DNA of 25,593 bases, taken from Hyphomicrobiales bacterium. Its GTDB lineage: Bacteria > Pseudomonadota > Alphaproteobacteria > Rhizobiales > JAJFHC01. Both the position numbers and the translations under genes were made by a program. Below are positions 7,119-14,798 of this stretch, in pieces. The notes beneath the pieces were generated by a model. The model did no database searches and was not told the origin of the DNA. It worked only from the letters and a program-made list of their open reading frames with translations. Location: positions 1 to 25,593 of the forward strand of contig JAJFHC010000181.1 of assembly GCA_021775835.1 (NCBI GenBank), given 5' to 3'. Numbering within the stretch: the stretch's first letter is position 1; each line of letters opens with the position of its first letter.

Positions 7119-7562
7119 ATGGCAAAAGTACGCCACCAGATCGGTGTTGTCGGCGAAATTGATAAGATCTACCGGGCCATGCATGAACCGGCGGGGCTCA
7201 ATGGCTGGTGGGCGACCACAACCGACGGCATTCCCAGGGTCGGGGAAGTGCTGGATCTTCATTTCGCAGACGTCGTCACATTGTCCTTCCGGATTGAAGA
7301 CCTGAAGAAAAACGAACTGATCGATCTGCGGTGTGTGTCCGGTCCCGGCCCATGGCAGGATTGTTCGCTGAAGTTCTCGTTGCGCCGCGCCGACGATCAA
7401 GTCTGGGTAGGGCTGGAACATGAGAACGAGGCCGCAACCGAGGATGACTTTCTGTATTTCAGCACGAAATGGACCTGCTATTTGCTGAGCCTGCGCGACC
7501 TGATCGAAACCGGCAAAGGCCGCCCCTATCCGAACGATGTGAAGATTCATTTGGGCGATTGA
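7119..7562 (+). CDS. SRPBCC-fold protein (AHSA1-like)
   Basis: This 147-residue protein matches the START/SRPBCC ligand-binding fold. It has the early helix IYRAMHEPAGLNGWW, the VGEVLDLHF strand and a C-terminal helix WTCYLLSLRDLIETGKG. Proteins of this size bind small hydrophobic ligands or act in stress responses; many remain uncharacterised. AAGGAAAA lies just before the ATG. It is divergent from the AAA ATPase across about 214 bases. There is no signal peptide, so it is cytoplasmic. Function cannot be specified. Confidence 0.8.
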   Translation: MAKVRHQIGVVGEIDKIYRAMHEPAGLNGWWATTTDGIPRVGEVLDLHFADVVTLSFRIEDLKKNELIDLRCVSGPGPWQDCSLKFSLRRADDQVWVGLEHENEAATEDDFLYFSTKWTCYLLSLRDLIETGKGRPYPNDVKIHLGD

Positions 7563-7608
7563 TATCGGTATGTGCCGGTCCGCAGGTCATGGAAGTCAAG
7601 ATGGCCTT

Positions 7609-7624
7609 GTTGCGATATCGCAAC
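7609..7624. promoter_or_regulatory. Perfect 16-base palindrome
   Basis: GTTGCGATATCGCAAC is a perfect palindrome located 47 bases after the SRPBCC stop. It resembles a dimeric regulator binding site, but no gene start with good support lies directly downstream; the nearest ATG (7642) opens an unconvincing frame of about 71 codons. It may be an operator left from a lost gene or a site for a factor acting on the SRPBCC 3' region. Confidence 0.35.
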
Positions 7625-7938
7625 CGATCCAATTGGAAGGTATGGTCATAGTGCCTGTCCCTGTGATGCGGGTTCACTATGCGACGGTGCCCCGAGCAAC
7701 TGTTCAGGATGATCCAAGATGGGCGAGTGGGGAACCAAGCCGGACAATGGTCTCGCCAAAGCGGACCGGGGAAACGAGGGTGTTGTTTCCCGGGCGCGAT
7801 GCAGCATGCAATGCTGCTTCGCTGAACCGGGACCGTCCCACCCGCAGACGCTTGTGAATGTTGGGCTTTACGCCCGCGCACCCCGCAGTCCCCAAAACCG
7901 CGCCACCCGTAGGTGAACATGTTACGGTCGCTGCAAAC
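7625..7938. other. Convergent intergenic region with three small hairpins
   Basis: With the palindrome before it, this makes a 376-base gap between converging genes. It holds three small inverted repeats: GGGAAAC 7769-7775 with GTTTCCC 7785-7791, GCAGCAT 7801-7807 with ATGCTGC 7811-7817 (3-base loop), and GGGC 7863-7866 with GCCC 7872-7875. None has a following T tract. A forward frame (7642-7857) is open, with AAGG upstream of its ATG, but its product is basic, low in hydrophobic structure and unlike any family I know. The hairpins may end transcription from both sides or mark a small RNA. Confidence 0.35.
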
Positions 7939-8922
7939 TCAGCCCAGCCCTGCCAGCGCGCGGACCTGGTCCCAGACTGTCTGTTCCAGATCCACAGGAT
8001 CCTTCTCCTGTTTGCCTTGGCCGGGCATGCGCGACCCTTCGTCAAGGGCGATGCCGGCCTGGACCTGTGTCAGGCGGTCGAAAAAGTCTCCTGAAACACC
8101 GGGGTCCATCAGCAGGTAATATTGTCCCAGATCATGCGGCGACCCCTCGGGTGCCTTCAGCGGCTTGACGTCCCGGCTGACCACCCCGCCGGTCATCCCC
8201 GCCGCCAGCAGTTCGGCCATCAGGCCGAAACCCCAGCCCTTGTAACCGCCCATGCTGACGAGCGAGCCCGCCAGGGCCTTCTCCGGATCGGTGGTCGGTT
8301 GGCCTTCCGCATCCACGGCCCAGCCTTCAGGAATGCGCTCGCCCGCGGCCTTGGCCATGGTGATCTTGCCCAGTGCCACCGTGGTCGTTGATTGATCGAA
8401 CTGCATCGCCAACCCGCCCTCGCCATCGGGCACGGAAAAGGCAACGGGGTTGGTGCCGATTACCCTTGTCTTGCCGCCTGGCGGTGCAACGATTGGAGAG
8501 GCATTGGTCAGGCCAATGCCGATCAACCCCTCGAGGGCGATCTGTTCCGTGAAGAACCCAAGGGACGTGCACGTGTGGGCGTGCCCCACCGCCAGGCTGG
8601 CCACCCCGCATTCACGAGCCGCGGCCGTCGCGTCGGGCAGGGCCCGGGCAAAGGCCGGCTGGGCAAATCCGAATTGCGCATCGACCATCACCGCGCCGGG
8701 ACGTGGCCGCGAGACGACCGGCTCTGCATCCCCCTTGACCCTGCCGCTGCGCAGTTGCAGGCAGTAGCTTTCCAGGTAGTAGAGGCCACAGATGCGGTTC
8801 CCAACGGCCTCGGCCTTGCGTACGGCGCGTGCTACCTCTGCGGCAACCCAGGGCGAGGCGCCGTGCCGCTCCAAAGCGGTCCGGGTCGTTGTTTCGATCT
8901 CATCCAATGAAACCTGTGGCAT
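7939..8922 (-). CDS. Malate/lactate dehydrogenase-like NAD(P)H oxidoreductase (Ldh_2 fold)
   Basis: This 327-residue protein belongs to the Ldh_2 family (AllD, YiaK, DpkA relatives), which reduces 2-oxo acids or cyclic imino acids with NAD(P)H. Family signatures are GLTNASPIVAPPGG, VIGTNPVAFSVP and GGYKGWGFGLMAELLAAGMTGG. The helix that normally carries the catalytic RG-HSHG motif reads AVGNRICGLYY here (residues 39-49), so both histidines appear replaced, leaving Cys45; His116 in GHAHTCTSLGFF remains. The start was set at 8922 because GGAGG lies six bases upstream; the ten extra codons of the longer frame have no ribosome binding site. It is a single gene. The fold is clear. Activity on standard substrates is doubtful if the by-eye alignment of the His motif is right. 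Confidence 0.85.
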   Translation of the reverse strand: MPQVSLDEIETTTRTALERHGASPWVAAEVARAVRKAEAVGNRICGLYYLESYCLQLRSGRVKGDAEPVVSRPRPGAVMVDAQFGFAQPAFARALPDATAAARECGVASLAVGHAHTCTSLGFFTEQIALEGLIGIGLTNASPIVAPPGGKTRVIGTNPVAFSVPDGEGGLAMQFDQSTTTVALGKITMAKAAGERIPEGWAVDAEGQPTTDPEKALAGSLVSMGGYKGWGFGLMAELLAAGMTGGVVSRDVKPLKAPEGSPHDLGQYYLLMDPGVSGDFFDRLTQVQAGIALDEGSRMPGQGKQEKDPVDLEQTVWDQVRALAGLG

Positions 8923-9196
8923 AGCTTCCTCCCATATTCTGAACGGCGCCAATTCAGCGGCTGGTCCCGCGAGCCTCTCTCACGATGTTTCCGCCCGCAT
9001 CCCCAAATGGCCGCGCATGCCGTTGTATCGCTTGCTTCGAATGCCTGTGTCCACAACAAACGGAAAGGGGGCATGACTGATGGATTGAACTCCGATAAGC
9101 GGGAGAGGCAGGCGACTGCTCCAGCCCTTGACAGGCCGGGACACACCGCATCACGCGACCGATGCCAGATTTTCAACGCCAGACCTGAGGCAGCAC

Positions 9197-9637
9197 TCAG
9201 GGCCGGGGATCGGGCAGGTGTCGGAAACTCACGGCAAGCCGGTTCCATGCATTCATCATGGAGACGATGAGTGTCAGATCGACGATCTGTTGGTCGGAAA
9301 AGTGTTCCTCCAGGCCGTCGTACAAATCGTCGGGCGCGTTGGTCCGGGCAACATTCGTCACCGCTTCGGCCCAGGCGAGGGCGGCCCGCTCGCTTGGCTC
9401 GAAGAACGGGCACTCGCGCCAGGCCGCGAGACAATCGAGGCGTTGTTGGGTTTCCCCCGCGGCTCTTGCCTGTGTCGCATGAAGGTCGACGCAGTAAACG
9501 CAGCCGTTTATCTGGGAGATCCGCAGTTCCACGATCGCCCGCAACCTGTCGTCGATCGACGTCAGGTGATTGCCGGCCGATGCAAGGTCGTTTACCGCCT
9601 TTGCATTGATTTCAAGATAGTCGAGGCGTTCGATCAT
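9197..9637 (-). CDS. AhpD-like carboxymuconolactone decarboxylase family protein
   Basis: This 146-residue, all-helical protein of the CMD/AhpD superfamily has the motif Glu37-x8-Cys46-x2-Cys49-x3-His53 (ELRISQINGCVYCVDLH), the AhpD-type redox centre that reduces peroxides through a CxxC dithiol. It ends with a second helical part, MNAWNRLAVSFR, typical of the family. AGGAG is nine bases before the ATG. The gene is alone, with about 270 bases to the Ldh_2 gene downstream and a gene-free stretch upstream. A peroxidase-type role is expected from family knowledge; no partner (AhpC or a sigma factor) is linked. Confidence 0.88.
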   Translation of the reverse strand: MIERLDYLEINAKAVNDLASAGNHLTSIDDRLRAIVELRISQINGCVYCVDLHATQARAAGETQQRLDCLAAWRECPFFEPSERAALAWAEAVTNVARTNAPDDLYDGLEEHFSDQQIVDLTLIVSMMNAWNRLAVSFRHLPDPRP

Positions 9638-10176
9638 GGTCGGGGCTCCTAGGGCGGTCGTTTCACAGTTCGGCAGCGATGGACGGAAGAGTTGTTAAGA
9701 GTACCGTCACCACCCAACCCGAACACATCCAATTCCGTCAAAAATGAACAGGCCACTATGAGCGCAGATCGGGAATTGTTGATTGAAGCCCGTTCACCAA
9801 TAGAGTGATGACGCCCTTAGCCGTTTCCGAGGATGAAGAGACGGCAAGGGGAAAAGCTGAGACAACGCAAAACATGTAAAGGGGCCGCCTCCGCTCTCTC
9901 AGTACCAACCATGCTATCCCGCTGCGGTTTGAAAGGCTCGCGGAATATGAAATGATGTACTTTTTCTTCTGTCCAGGCGGCGGAACAGGAAGCGGACCGG
10001 ACACGGAGCGTGTTCCGCCCGACCAGGCGTTCAACCTTCTCACATTTGACTTGAATCAATTCCGCCGGTCCACATGTCGGGCAAGGTTCTGGCGTGCGGG
10101 CCGTCATGGATGTCGGGAGATGGTGATCCATCGTTGCTCGGGTTCCAGGCGGAAACTTCCTTCAAAGGGGGGCCGC
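9638..10176. other. Gene-poor 539-base stretch upstream of the WSC-domain gene
   Basis: No gene could be supported. On the plus strand the WSC gene frame is open back to about 9952, but the extra part has no domain. On the minus strand a frame at 9817-10131 contains CPTCG and a later Cys and could be read as a short zinc-ribbon-like peptide, yet it has no ribosome binding site. Short plus-strand frames near 9757 and 9808 stop quickly. The region may hold a promoter, a decayed gene or an unrecognised small RNA. Confidence 0.35.
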
Positions 10177-10971
10177 ATGGCACGGTTTGCTTTTCTTCTC
10201 ACATTCGCAGGGTTGGTCTTCAACCTGCTTTGTTCAACCGAAGCCCAGGCGCAATATCTTGGTTGTTTCAAGGACAACTCAAGTCGCGACATCGCTGCCC
10301 GGCACTGGTCGTCAGGGTCGATGACAGTCGGCAAGTGCGTCGCCGATTGCCGTTCCAGAGGGTATCGCTATGCCGGTGTCCAGTACTACACACATTGTTT
10401 TTGCGGCAACAGCTACGGCAGACTTGGCCGGGCGAGCAACTGCACCGCAAAGTGCGGCGGTAACAAGAGCCAGACCTGTGGCGGTTCCTGGGCCAATAGT
10501 GTCTACGACACCGGTGCAACCGGTGGGGGAAACACAAACAAGCAGGCCTTCTGCCAGCGCTATTCCAATACAGCGATCTCCAAGCAACGCCAGAACTTGT
10601 CGCGCCGATGCGGCTTTGGCGGTGGCCGCTGGCAGCTCAATTACAACAACCATTACAACTGGTGCCTGCAAGTGAGTTCCGCGTCGGCTAACAGCGAGAC
10701 CAATGCGCGTTCGGCGCAATTGCAGCAATGCCGCCCGGCCCAAAACCGTCTGTTCAGGTCCCGTTGGGACAAGGTCGGGGGTCCCGGTGGCGGCTGGACC
10801 ACGGGTTGGGTCCCCAACCACACGCAACAGGTCTGCGGTCACCAGCATTTAGGTTGTCGCTGCGGGGCAGGCTATTGCGGTAACTATCGTTCCGGTGCCC
10901 AGACCTACTGGTGGCCGAACGGTTGTCAGGGTCCGCGCTGGACTATCCGCTGCACGTCAGTGCCGCAATGA
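10177..10971 (+). CDS. Secreted WSC-domain protein with a cysteine-rich C-terminus
   Basis: This 264-residue exported protein has a signal peptide at residues 1-25 (hydrophobic core LLTFAGLVFNLLC, cleavage after AQA). Residues 26-111 form a WSC domain: GCF start, MTVGKCVADC, GYRYAGVQY, CFCGNSYG, CTAKCGG, QTCGG-x6-VYD. All eight expected cysteines are present (30, 54, 58, 74, 76, 89, 93, 101). WSC domains are known from yeast stress sensors and fungal or bacterial carbohydrate-binding proteins. Residues 124-185 form a second module with four Cys (126, 145, 163, 185), and residues 186-264 are Gly/Trp/Cys-rich with six more Cys. There is no catalytic domain and no membrane anchor. The ATG at 10177 follows AAAGGGGGG; the longer open frame is rejected because it would bury the signal peptide. 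A small secreted gene follows 78 bases downstream. Extracellular glycan binding is inferred. Confidence 0.85.
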   Translation: MARFAFLLTFAGLVFNLLCSTEAQAQYLGCFKDNSSRDIAARHWSSGSMTVGKCVADCRSRGYRYAGVQYYTHCFCGNSYGRLGRASNCTAKCGGNKSQTCGGSWANSVYDTGATGGGNTNKQAFCQRYSNTAISKQRQNLSRRCGFGGGRWQLNYNNHYNWCLQVSSASANSETNARSAQLQQCRPAQNRLFRSRWDKVGGPGGGWTTGWVPNHTQQVCGHQHLGCRCGAGYCGNYRSGAQTYWWPNGCQGPRWTIRCTSVPQ

Positions 10972-10980
10972 AGCTGTGAC

Positions 10981-11010
10981 CGGTGCCATCCGATGCGACA
11001 GATGACACCG
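10981..11010 (+). other. Hairpin between the two secreted-protein genes
   Basis: CGGTG-C-CATC (10981-10990) pairs with GATG-A-CACCG (11001-11010), giving nine pairs with a single C/A mismatch and a 10-base loop. It lies nine bases after the WSC gene stop. No T tract follows, so it may mark an mRNA 3' end or processing point between the two genes. Confidence 0.3.
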
Positions 11011-11049
11011 AAGGGTTACAGACTTTGAGAGGAATTTGAGGAGGGGGCC

Positions 11050-11412
11050 ATGCTTAGAAGTATCGTTGTATCCGTTGCGTTGGGGTTAGTTGTCGGGGTG
11101 ACTTCAACGTCGTCGTTCGCCACGAAGGTTGGTGACAAGTTTCTGTTTCCGGCAACCTGGACAAACGGAGGTTGCGCGGCCTACTACGGCCAGATGATAA
11201 CCACAAATCAGGTCGGTCCTGGCGCCACCGGTGCCTTCTATCCAGGGACCGTCATGGTCGTCGGGCAAACCAGGGCAGGCAAATATTCATGCCATGTCCT
11301 GCGTTATGCCGTGAAGGATGTTGCCACGGCATTGACCGATGCCTTGAGGAACTGCAAGAAAGCCTATCAGATCAAACCTGAGAGTTGCAGTCCCTGGATC
11401 GTCGTGGATTGA
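11050..11412 (+). CDS. Small secreted cysteine-containing protein, unknown function
   Basis: This 120-residue protein starts with a signal peptide (hydrophobic residues 5-17, likely cleavage after SSFA, residue 24). The mature part of about 96 residues has four cysteines (42, 81, 102, 113), which could form two disulfides. The C-terminal pattern ALRNC-x10-C-SPW resembles the ALxxC...C ending of DUF4189-type small exported proteins, but this is weak. GAGGAGGGG precedes the ATG closely. It follows the WSC-domain gene in the same direction by 78 bases, and the two are probably coexpressed, though a hairpin lies between them. I do not recognise a function. Confidence 0.75.
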   Translation: MLRSIVVSVALGLVVGVTSTSSFATKVGDKFLFPATWTNGGCAAYYGQMITTNQVGPGATGAFYPGTVMVVGQTRAGKYSCHVLRYAVKDVATALTDALRNCKKAYQIKPESCSPWIVVD

Positions 11413-11461
11413 CTCCGACTCCCGGCTTTGCCTTGAGCGGTCTGGCGCCGGCCATCGGCGG

Positions 11462-11881
11462 TTATCGCGACAGACCGGGGATATCGGCCTGCTCCACCTT
11501 CAAACGTACCTCGACCAGCCCGGCCTCCGAATAGGGCTGCAGGGGGTGCTTGCCCCAGACCGGCGCAGGCCAGGCGGCGTCGTCCCTGTAGCGCACGATG
11601 TGATGGACATGAAGCTGCGGGGTCATGTTGCCAAGTGCTGCCACATTCAGTTTGTCGCCGGAAAAAGCCGCCATGATGCCGTTACCGAAGGCACGCGACT
11701 CCTCCCACAGGGTGGCATGATCGGTGGGGGACAGGTCGATGGTATCTGAAATGCTGTCGCGTTCGGGAACAAGCACGAACCACGGATAGGTTGCGTCATT
11801 GATCAGCAGAACCCGGCACAGCGCGAACCGGCCCATGTCGAGCCCGTCGCGGGCAAGATCGGGATGAAGTTTAAACGGCAT
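11462..11881 (-). CDS. HIT-family nucleotide hydrolase-like protein
   Basis: This 139-residue protein is a HIT-superfamily member. The active-site stretch is QLHVHHIVRYRDDAAWPAPVWG with His91 and His93; the first His of the canonical HxHxH triad is Gln89, as in a common bacterial subgroup that shares the RDDxAWPxPVWG extension. The nucleophile would be His91. HIT proteins hydrolyse or transfer nucleotidyl groups from dinucleotides or AMP conjugates in the cytoplasm. GAGGAG lies nine bases before the ATG. It converges with the small secreted gene upstream (49-base gap). Downstream on the left there is no related gene. The substrate is unknown. Confidence 0.87.
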   Translation of the reverse strand: MPFKLHPDLARDGLDMGRFALCRVLLINDATYPWFVLVPERDSISDTIDLSPTDHATLWEESRAFGNGIMAAFSGDKLNVAALGNMTPQLHVHHIVRYRDDAAWPAPVWGKHPLQPYSEAGLVEVRLKVEQADIPGLSR

Positions 11882-11973
11882 GGGCGAGAACTCCTCTGAT
11901 GTCCGGTTGGACAGTGCTTGACTTGTGATTGTTCGTGTCGCTCGGGCAGTCGGTGTCAGTGTCGATCATGGTC

Positions 11974-13203
11974 TCAATGGGCCGAGGTCAACTTTAGGGC
12001 TGTGTCCAGCAGGACCTGGGCACCGGCGACCAGGGAGTCGTCAGCCGTGTGCTCCAGGGGATTGTGACTGATGCCGTCGCGGCTTGGAACAAAGATCATT
12101 GCGGTGGGGCAGATACGCGCCATCATCTGCGCATCATGGCCGGCCCCGGATGTCATGCGGCGGCAGGACAGGCCACGGGTCTCGGCGCCGTGCTCAATCA
12201 ACTCAACAATTTTTTCGTCAAAGATCACGGGTTCGAATCGGGCGAGCCGTTCGGTTTCGATCTTCACGCCGTCGCTGTGCTCCAACGCCTTCAGGTATGC
12301 CGCAAGAGAGGCCTCCGCGGCCTGAAGGGTCAATTCGTCCGGATCGCGCAAGTCGACGGTGAATTCCGCCTTGTCCGGAATGACGTTGATTGCATTGGGT
12401 GTGAATTTCATGGTGCCGACTGTGGCGACACTATCGGAGTTTTCAACGGACTGGCGCAGGAAGGTAATCACCTTTGCCGCCGCCAGGCCTGCATCGGTAC
12501 GCAGATGGGTAGGTGTTGTGCCCGCATGGTTGGCGACGCCGTGAAGAGTGATTTTTTGCCATGAGATGCCTTGCAGGTTTGCAACCGCTCCCATGAGCAT
12601 GCCTTCGGCCTCCAGCACAGGGCCCTGTTCCACATGGGCTTCGATGAACGCCGACGGCACAATCGTGCCCGGCTCCATGTCACCGTCATAACCGATGCGC
12701 TTCAGTTCTTCCCCGAGAACCGTGCCATCGACCCCGACGATTGCGAGGGCCTCGTCAGTGTCGAGACCTCCGGCATAGACCAGCGATCCCATCATGTCGG
12801 GCGCGTAGCGCACCCCTTCTTCGTTGGTGAACGCCGCCACGATGACGGACCGGTCGGGTTTCACGCCGGCGTCGCGCATTGCTTCGATGACAGACAGGGC
12901 AGCGAGGACGCCGTAGCAACCGTCGAAGATGCCCGCATTGATCACGGTGTCGATGTGGGAGCCCATCATCAGCGGCGGTATCTCGGACTCGACGCTCCAG
13001 ATCCCGAATATATTCCCCATGCGGTCGATCCTGACGTCGAGACCAGCCGCTTTCAGCCAGGCCACGAACCTCTCGCGTCCCTGTTTGTCTGTATTCGAAG
13101 CGGCAAGTCGGGTCAGCGTGCCATCCTTGTCACGGCCGATATCGCCTAGCTCGCGCAATCTCGACAGCAGGGTTGCACTGTCCAGCGTGACTGTGTGGAG
13201 CAT
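11974..13203 (-). CDS. M20-family N-carbamoyl amino acid / allantoate amidohydrolase
   Basis: This 409-residue metal-dependent amidohydrolase is of the hydantoinase/carbamoylase type (AllC, HyuC, beta-ureidopropionase relatives). Metal ligands are visible as H83-x-D85 (GSHIDTV), D94 (FDGCYGVLAAL), E128-E129 (FTNEEG) and H190 (HVEQGP), followed by the later SGAGHDAQMMA and ISHNPLEHT motifs. The dimerisation domain between them carries the HAGTTP motif typical of the family. The start was set at 13203, where GGAGG lies six bases upstream; the frame is open 45 bases further but without support. It probably hydrolyses an N-carbamoyl or ureido compound in purine, pyrimidine or hydantoin breakdown. 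No hydantoinase or allantoinase gene is adjacent, so the exact substrate stays open. Confidence 0.92.
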   Translation of the reverse strand: MLHTVTLDSATLLSRLRELGDIGRDKDGTLTRLAASNTDKQGRERFVAWLKAAGLDVRIDRMGNIFGIWSVESEIPPLMMGSHIDTVINAGIFDGCYGVLAALSVIEAMRDAGVKPDRSVIVAAFTNEEGVRYAPDMMGSLVYAGGLDTDEALAIVGVDGTVLGEELKRIGYDGDMEPGTIVPSAFIEAHVEQGPVLEAEGMLMGAVANLQGISWQKITLHGVANHAGTTPTHLRTDAGLAAAKVITFLRQSVENSDSVATVGTMKFTPNAINVIPDKAEFTVDLRDPDELTLQAAEASLAAYLKALEHSDGVKIETERLARFEPVIFDEKIVELIEHGAETRGLSCRRMTSGAGHDAQMMARICPTAMIFVPSRDGISHNPLEHTADDSLVAGAQVLLDTALKLTSAH

Positions 13204-13425
13204 TCCTAGCCTCCGTATCGGCAATGAATCTGGGTGTGACCCTATCATGAGTGTTGCGTGAAGCTGAGTGTTTTGAGAACCTTACGCTGCTCGGACCGCG
13301 TGCGTGGTCGTGGCGCTGCCGTGTAATAACTGTCCCACAAAGTCCTCCGTACATGATGGCAGAAATCTAACCCATCACACTCAGGGACTAAACATCTAGC
13401 TAACGGCTGGACTCAATTGCACGGT

Positions 13426-14601
13426 TTACTGCGCTTTCAAGGTACGCGCAAAACGGCGGATGTCTTCGACCAGGAGTTCAGGTTGTTCGAGGGCTGCGAA
13501 ATGGCCGCCATGGGGCATCTCGGTCCATTGCTGGACATTGTAGAGTCGCTCCACATACGTGCGGGGCGGCCAGGCCAGCATCTCGGCGGGAAACAGGGCG
13601 CAGGCGGTCGGCACTTCGACCCGGCGGTTGTCGTCGGAGAGCACACGTCCGCCTTCCTCGCGCCGGCCGTAGTAGATCCAGGAGGCGGTATTGAACGTGC
13701 GGGTTGTGACGTAGACCATGATGTTCGTCAGCAACTCGTCCTTGGAATAGACGCTCTCGATGTCGTCGCCTTGCGTATCTGACCACGCGTTGAATTTTTC
13801 CACCAGCCATGCAGCGATGCCGACAGGGCTGTCCATCATCGCGTAGCTCAGGGTCTGCGGCCGCGTCGCCTGTTGGGTGCGATAGCCATCCTGCATGATC
13901 TGGTCACGCTCGAATGCGGCTGCCCAGTTGCGCTCCTCTTCGGTCTTGGGGCCTTCACCGTGGCGCATGGTCAGGATGTTGATGTGGATCGCCTGGCAGG
14001 CGGGCGCGTGATCGAACCCGAGCCAGGACGAGATCGCACCACCCCAGTCGCCGCCCTGGGCAAGGTAGTTGCGATAGCCCAGCACGTCGGTCATCAGCCC
14101 GTTGAGCACCGTCGCCATCCGGCGCGGCCCATAAGGGCGGGGAGGGCGGCCGGAATATCCAAAGCCCGGCAGAGACGGCGCGACCACGTCAAATGCATCT
14201 TCGACGTTTCCGCCAAACCGTTCCGGATGGGCGAGCGGTTCGACAATTTCCATGAATTCGACGATGCTGCCCGGCCAACCGTGTGAAATAAGCAGGGGCA
14301 TCGGGTTGGGTCCGCTGCCCTTCTCGTGGAGAAAGTGCATGTCGATCCCATCCACAGGTGCTGTGAAATGGGAGAAGCGGTTGATCGCCGCCTCCTGCTT
14401 TCGCCAATCGAACTCGTTCAGCCAATAGGCGCAGAGTTCCTTCATGTAGGTGAGATTCGTGCCGTAGTTCCAGCCGCCATCATCCGGCATTTCGTGCCAC
14501 GGATAATTTTCGACACGGCGCCTGATGTCTGCCAGCATTTCGTCAGAAACCGTTACTCTGTAGGGTCGGCAGGCGGTTTGTATTTGGTCGGCTACGCTCA
14601 A
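13426..14601 (-). CDS. EHN-type epoxide hydrolase (alpha/beta hydrolase)
   Basis: This protein of about 391 residues has the N-terminal epoxide hydrolase domain (EHN; YRVTVSDEMLADIRRRV...WNYGTNLTYMKELCAYWL) followed by an alpha/beta-hydrolase core. Seen are the oxyanion motif HGWPGS, the nucleophile in QGGDWGG (Asp near residue 185), the substrate-positioning region, and the catalytic His in HGGHFAALEQPE near residue 367. Microsomal-type epoxide hydrolases open epoxides to diols. No ATG fits the domain start; two TTG codons lie at 14607 and 14601, and GAGG sits six bases before the second, which I chose. Rare-start use would lower expression. The gene is alone on the minus strand, 222 bases upstream of the carbamoylase start. 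Family confident, physiological substrate unknown. Confidence 0.9.
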   Translation of the reverse strand: MSVADQIQTACRPYRVTVSDEMLADIRRRVENYPWHEMPDDGGWNYGTNLTYMKELCAYWLNEFDWRKQEAAINRFSHFTAPVDGIDMHFLHEKGSGPNPMPLLISHGWPGSIVEFMEIVEPLAHPERFGGNVEDAFDVVAPSLPGFGYSGRPPRPYGPRRMATVLNGLMTDVLGYRNYLAQGGDWGGAISSWLGFDHAPACQAIHINILTMRHGEGPKTEEERNWAAAFERDQIMQDGYRTQQATRPQTLSYAMMDSPVGIAAWLVEKFNAWSDTQGDDIESVYSKDELLTNIMVYVTTRTFNTASWIYYGRREEGGRVLSDDNRRVEVPTACALFPAEMLAWPPRTYVERLYNVQQWTEMPHGGHFAALEQPELLVEDIRRFARTLKAQ

Positions 14602-14798
14602 TTTCAACCTCGTGTAATGCTAAGACGCCGACTGGCTTCAACCGTGCGCGGGTTGCGGTGCAAAAAAACGTTGTCCACCTGAACACGGTGTGACGCCTGA
14701 TGTTCCCGCAACCAGAATTGCCAGATCAGCGAGGTTTGTGGGAGAGACAGTTTTGCCGGAAAAATGGGACAATTATTTCTGCGCCTGTGATCGCGTGC

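Noticed and set aside
7570..7857. Short plus-strand frame after the SRPBCC gene
   Set aside because: Basic, no recognisable fold, and it crosses two inverted repeats; kept only as a note in the gap entry.
9817..10131. Minus-strand frame with CPTCG, possible zinc ribbon
   Set aside because: No ribosome binding site and only one CxxC; the evidence is too weak to call a gene.
9952..10176. N-terminal extension of the WSC gene frame
   Set aside because: It would bury the clear signal peptide at residue 76; the ATG at 10177 has its own AAAGGGGGG.
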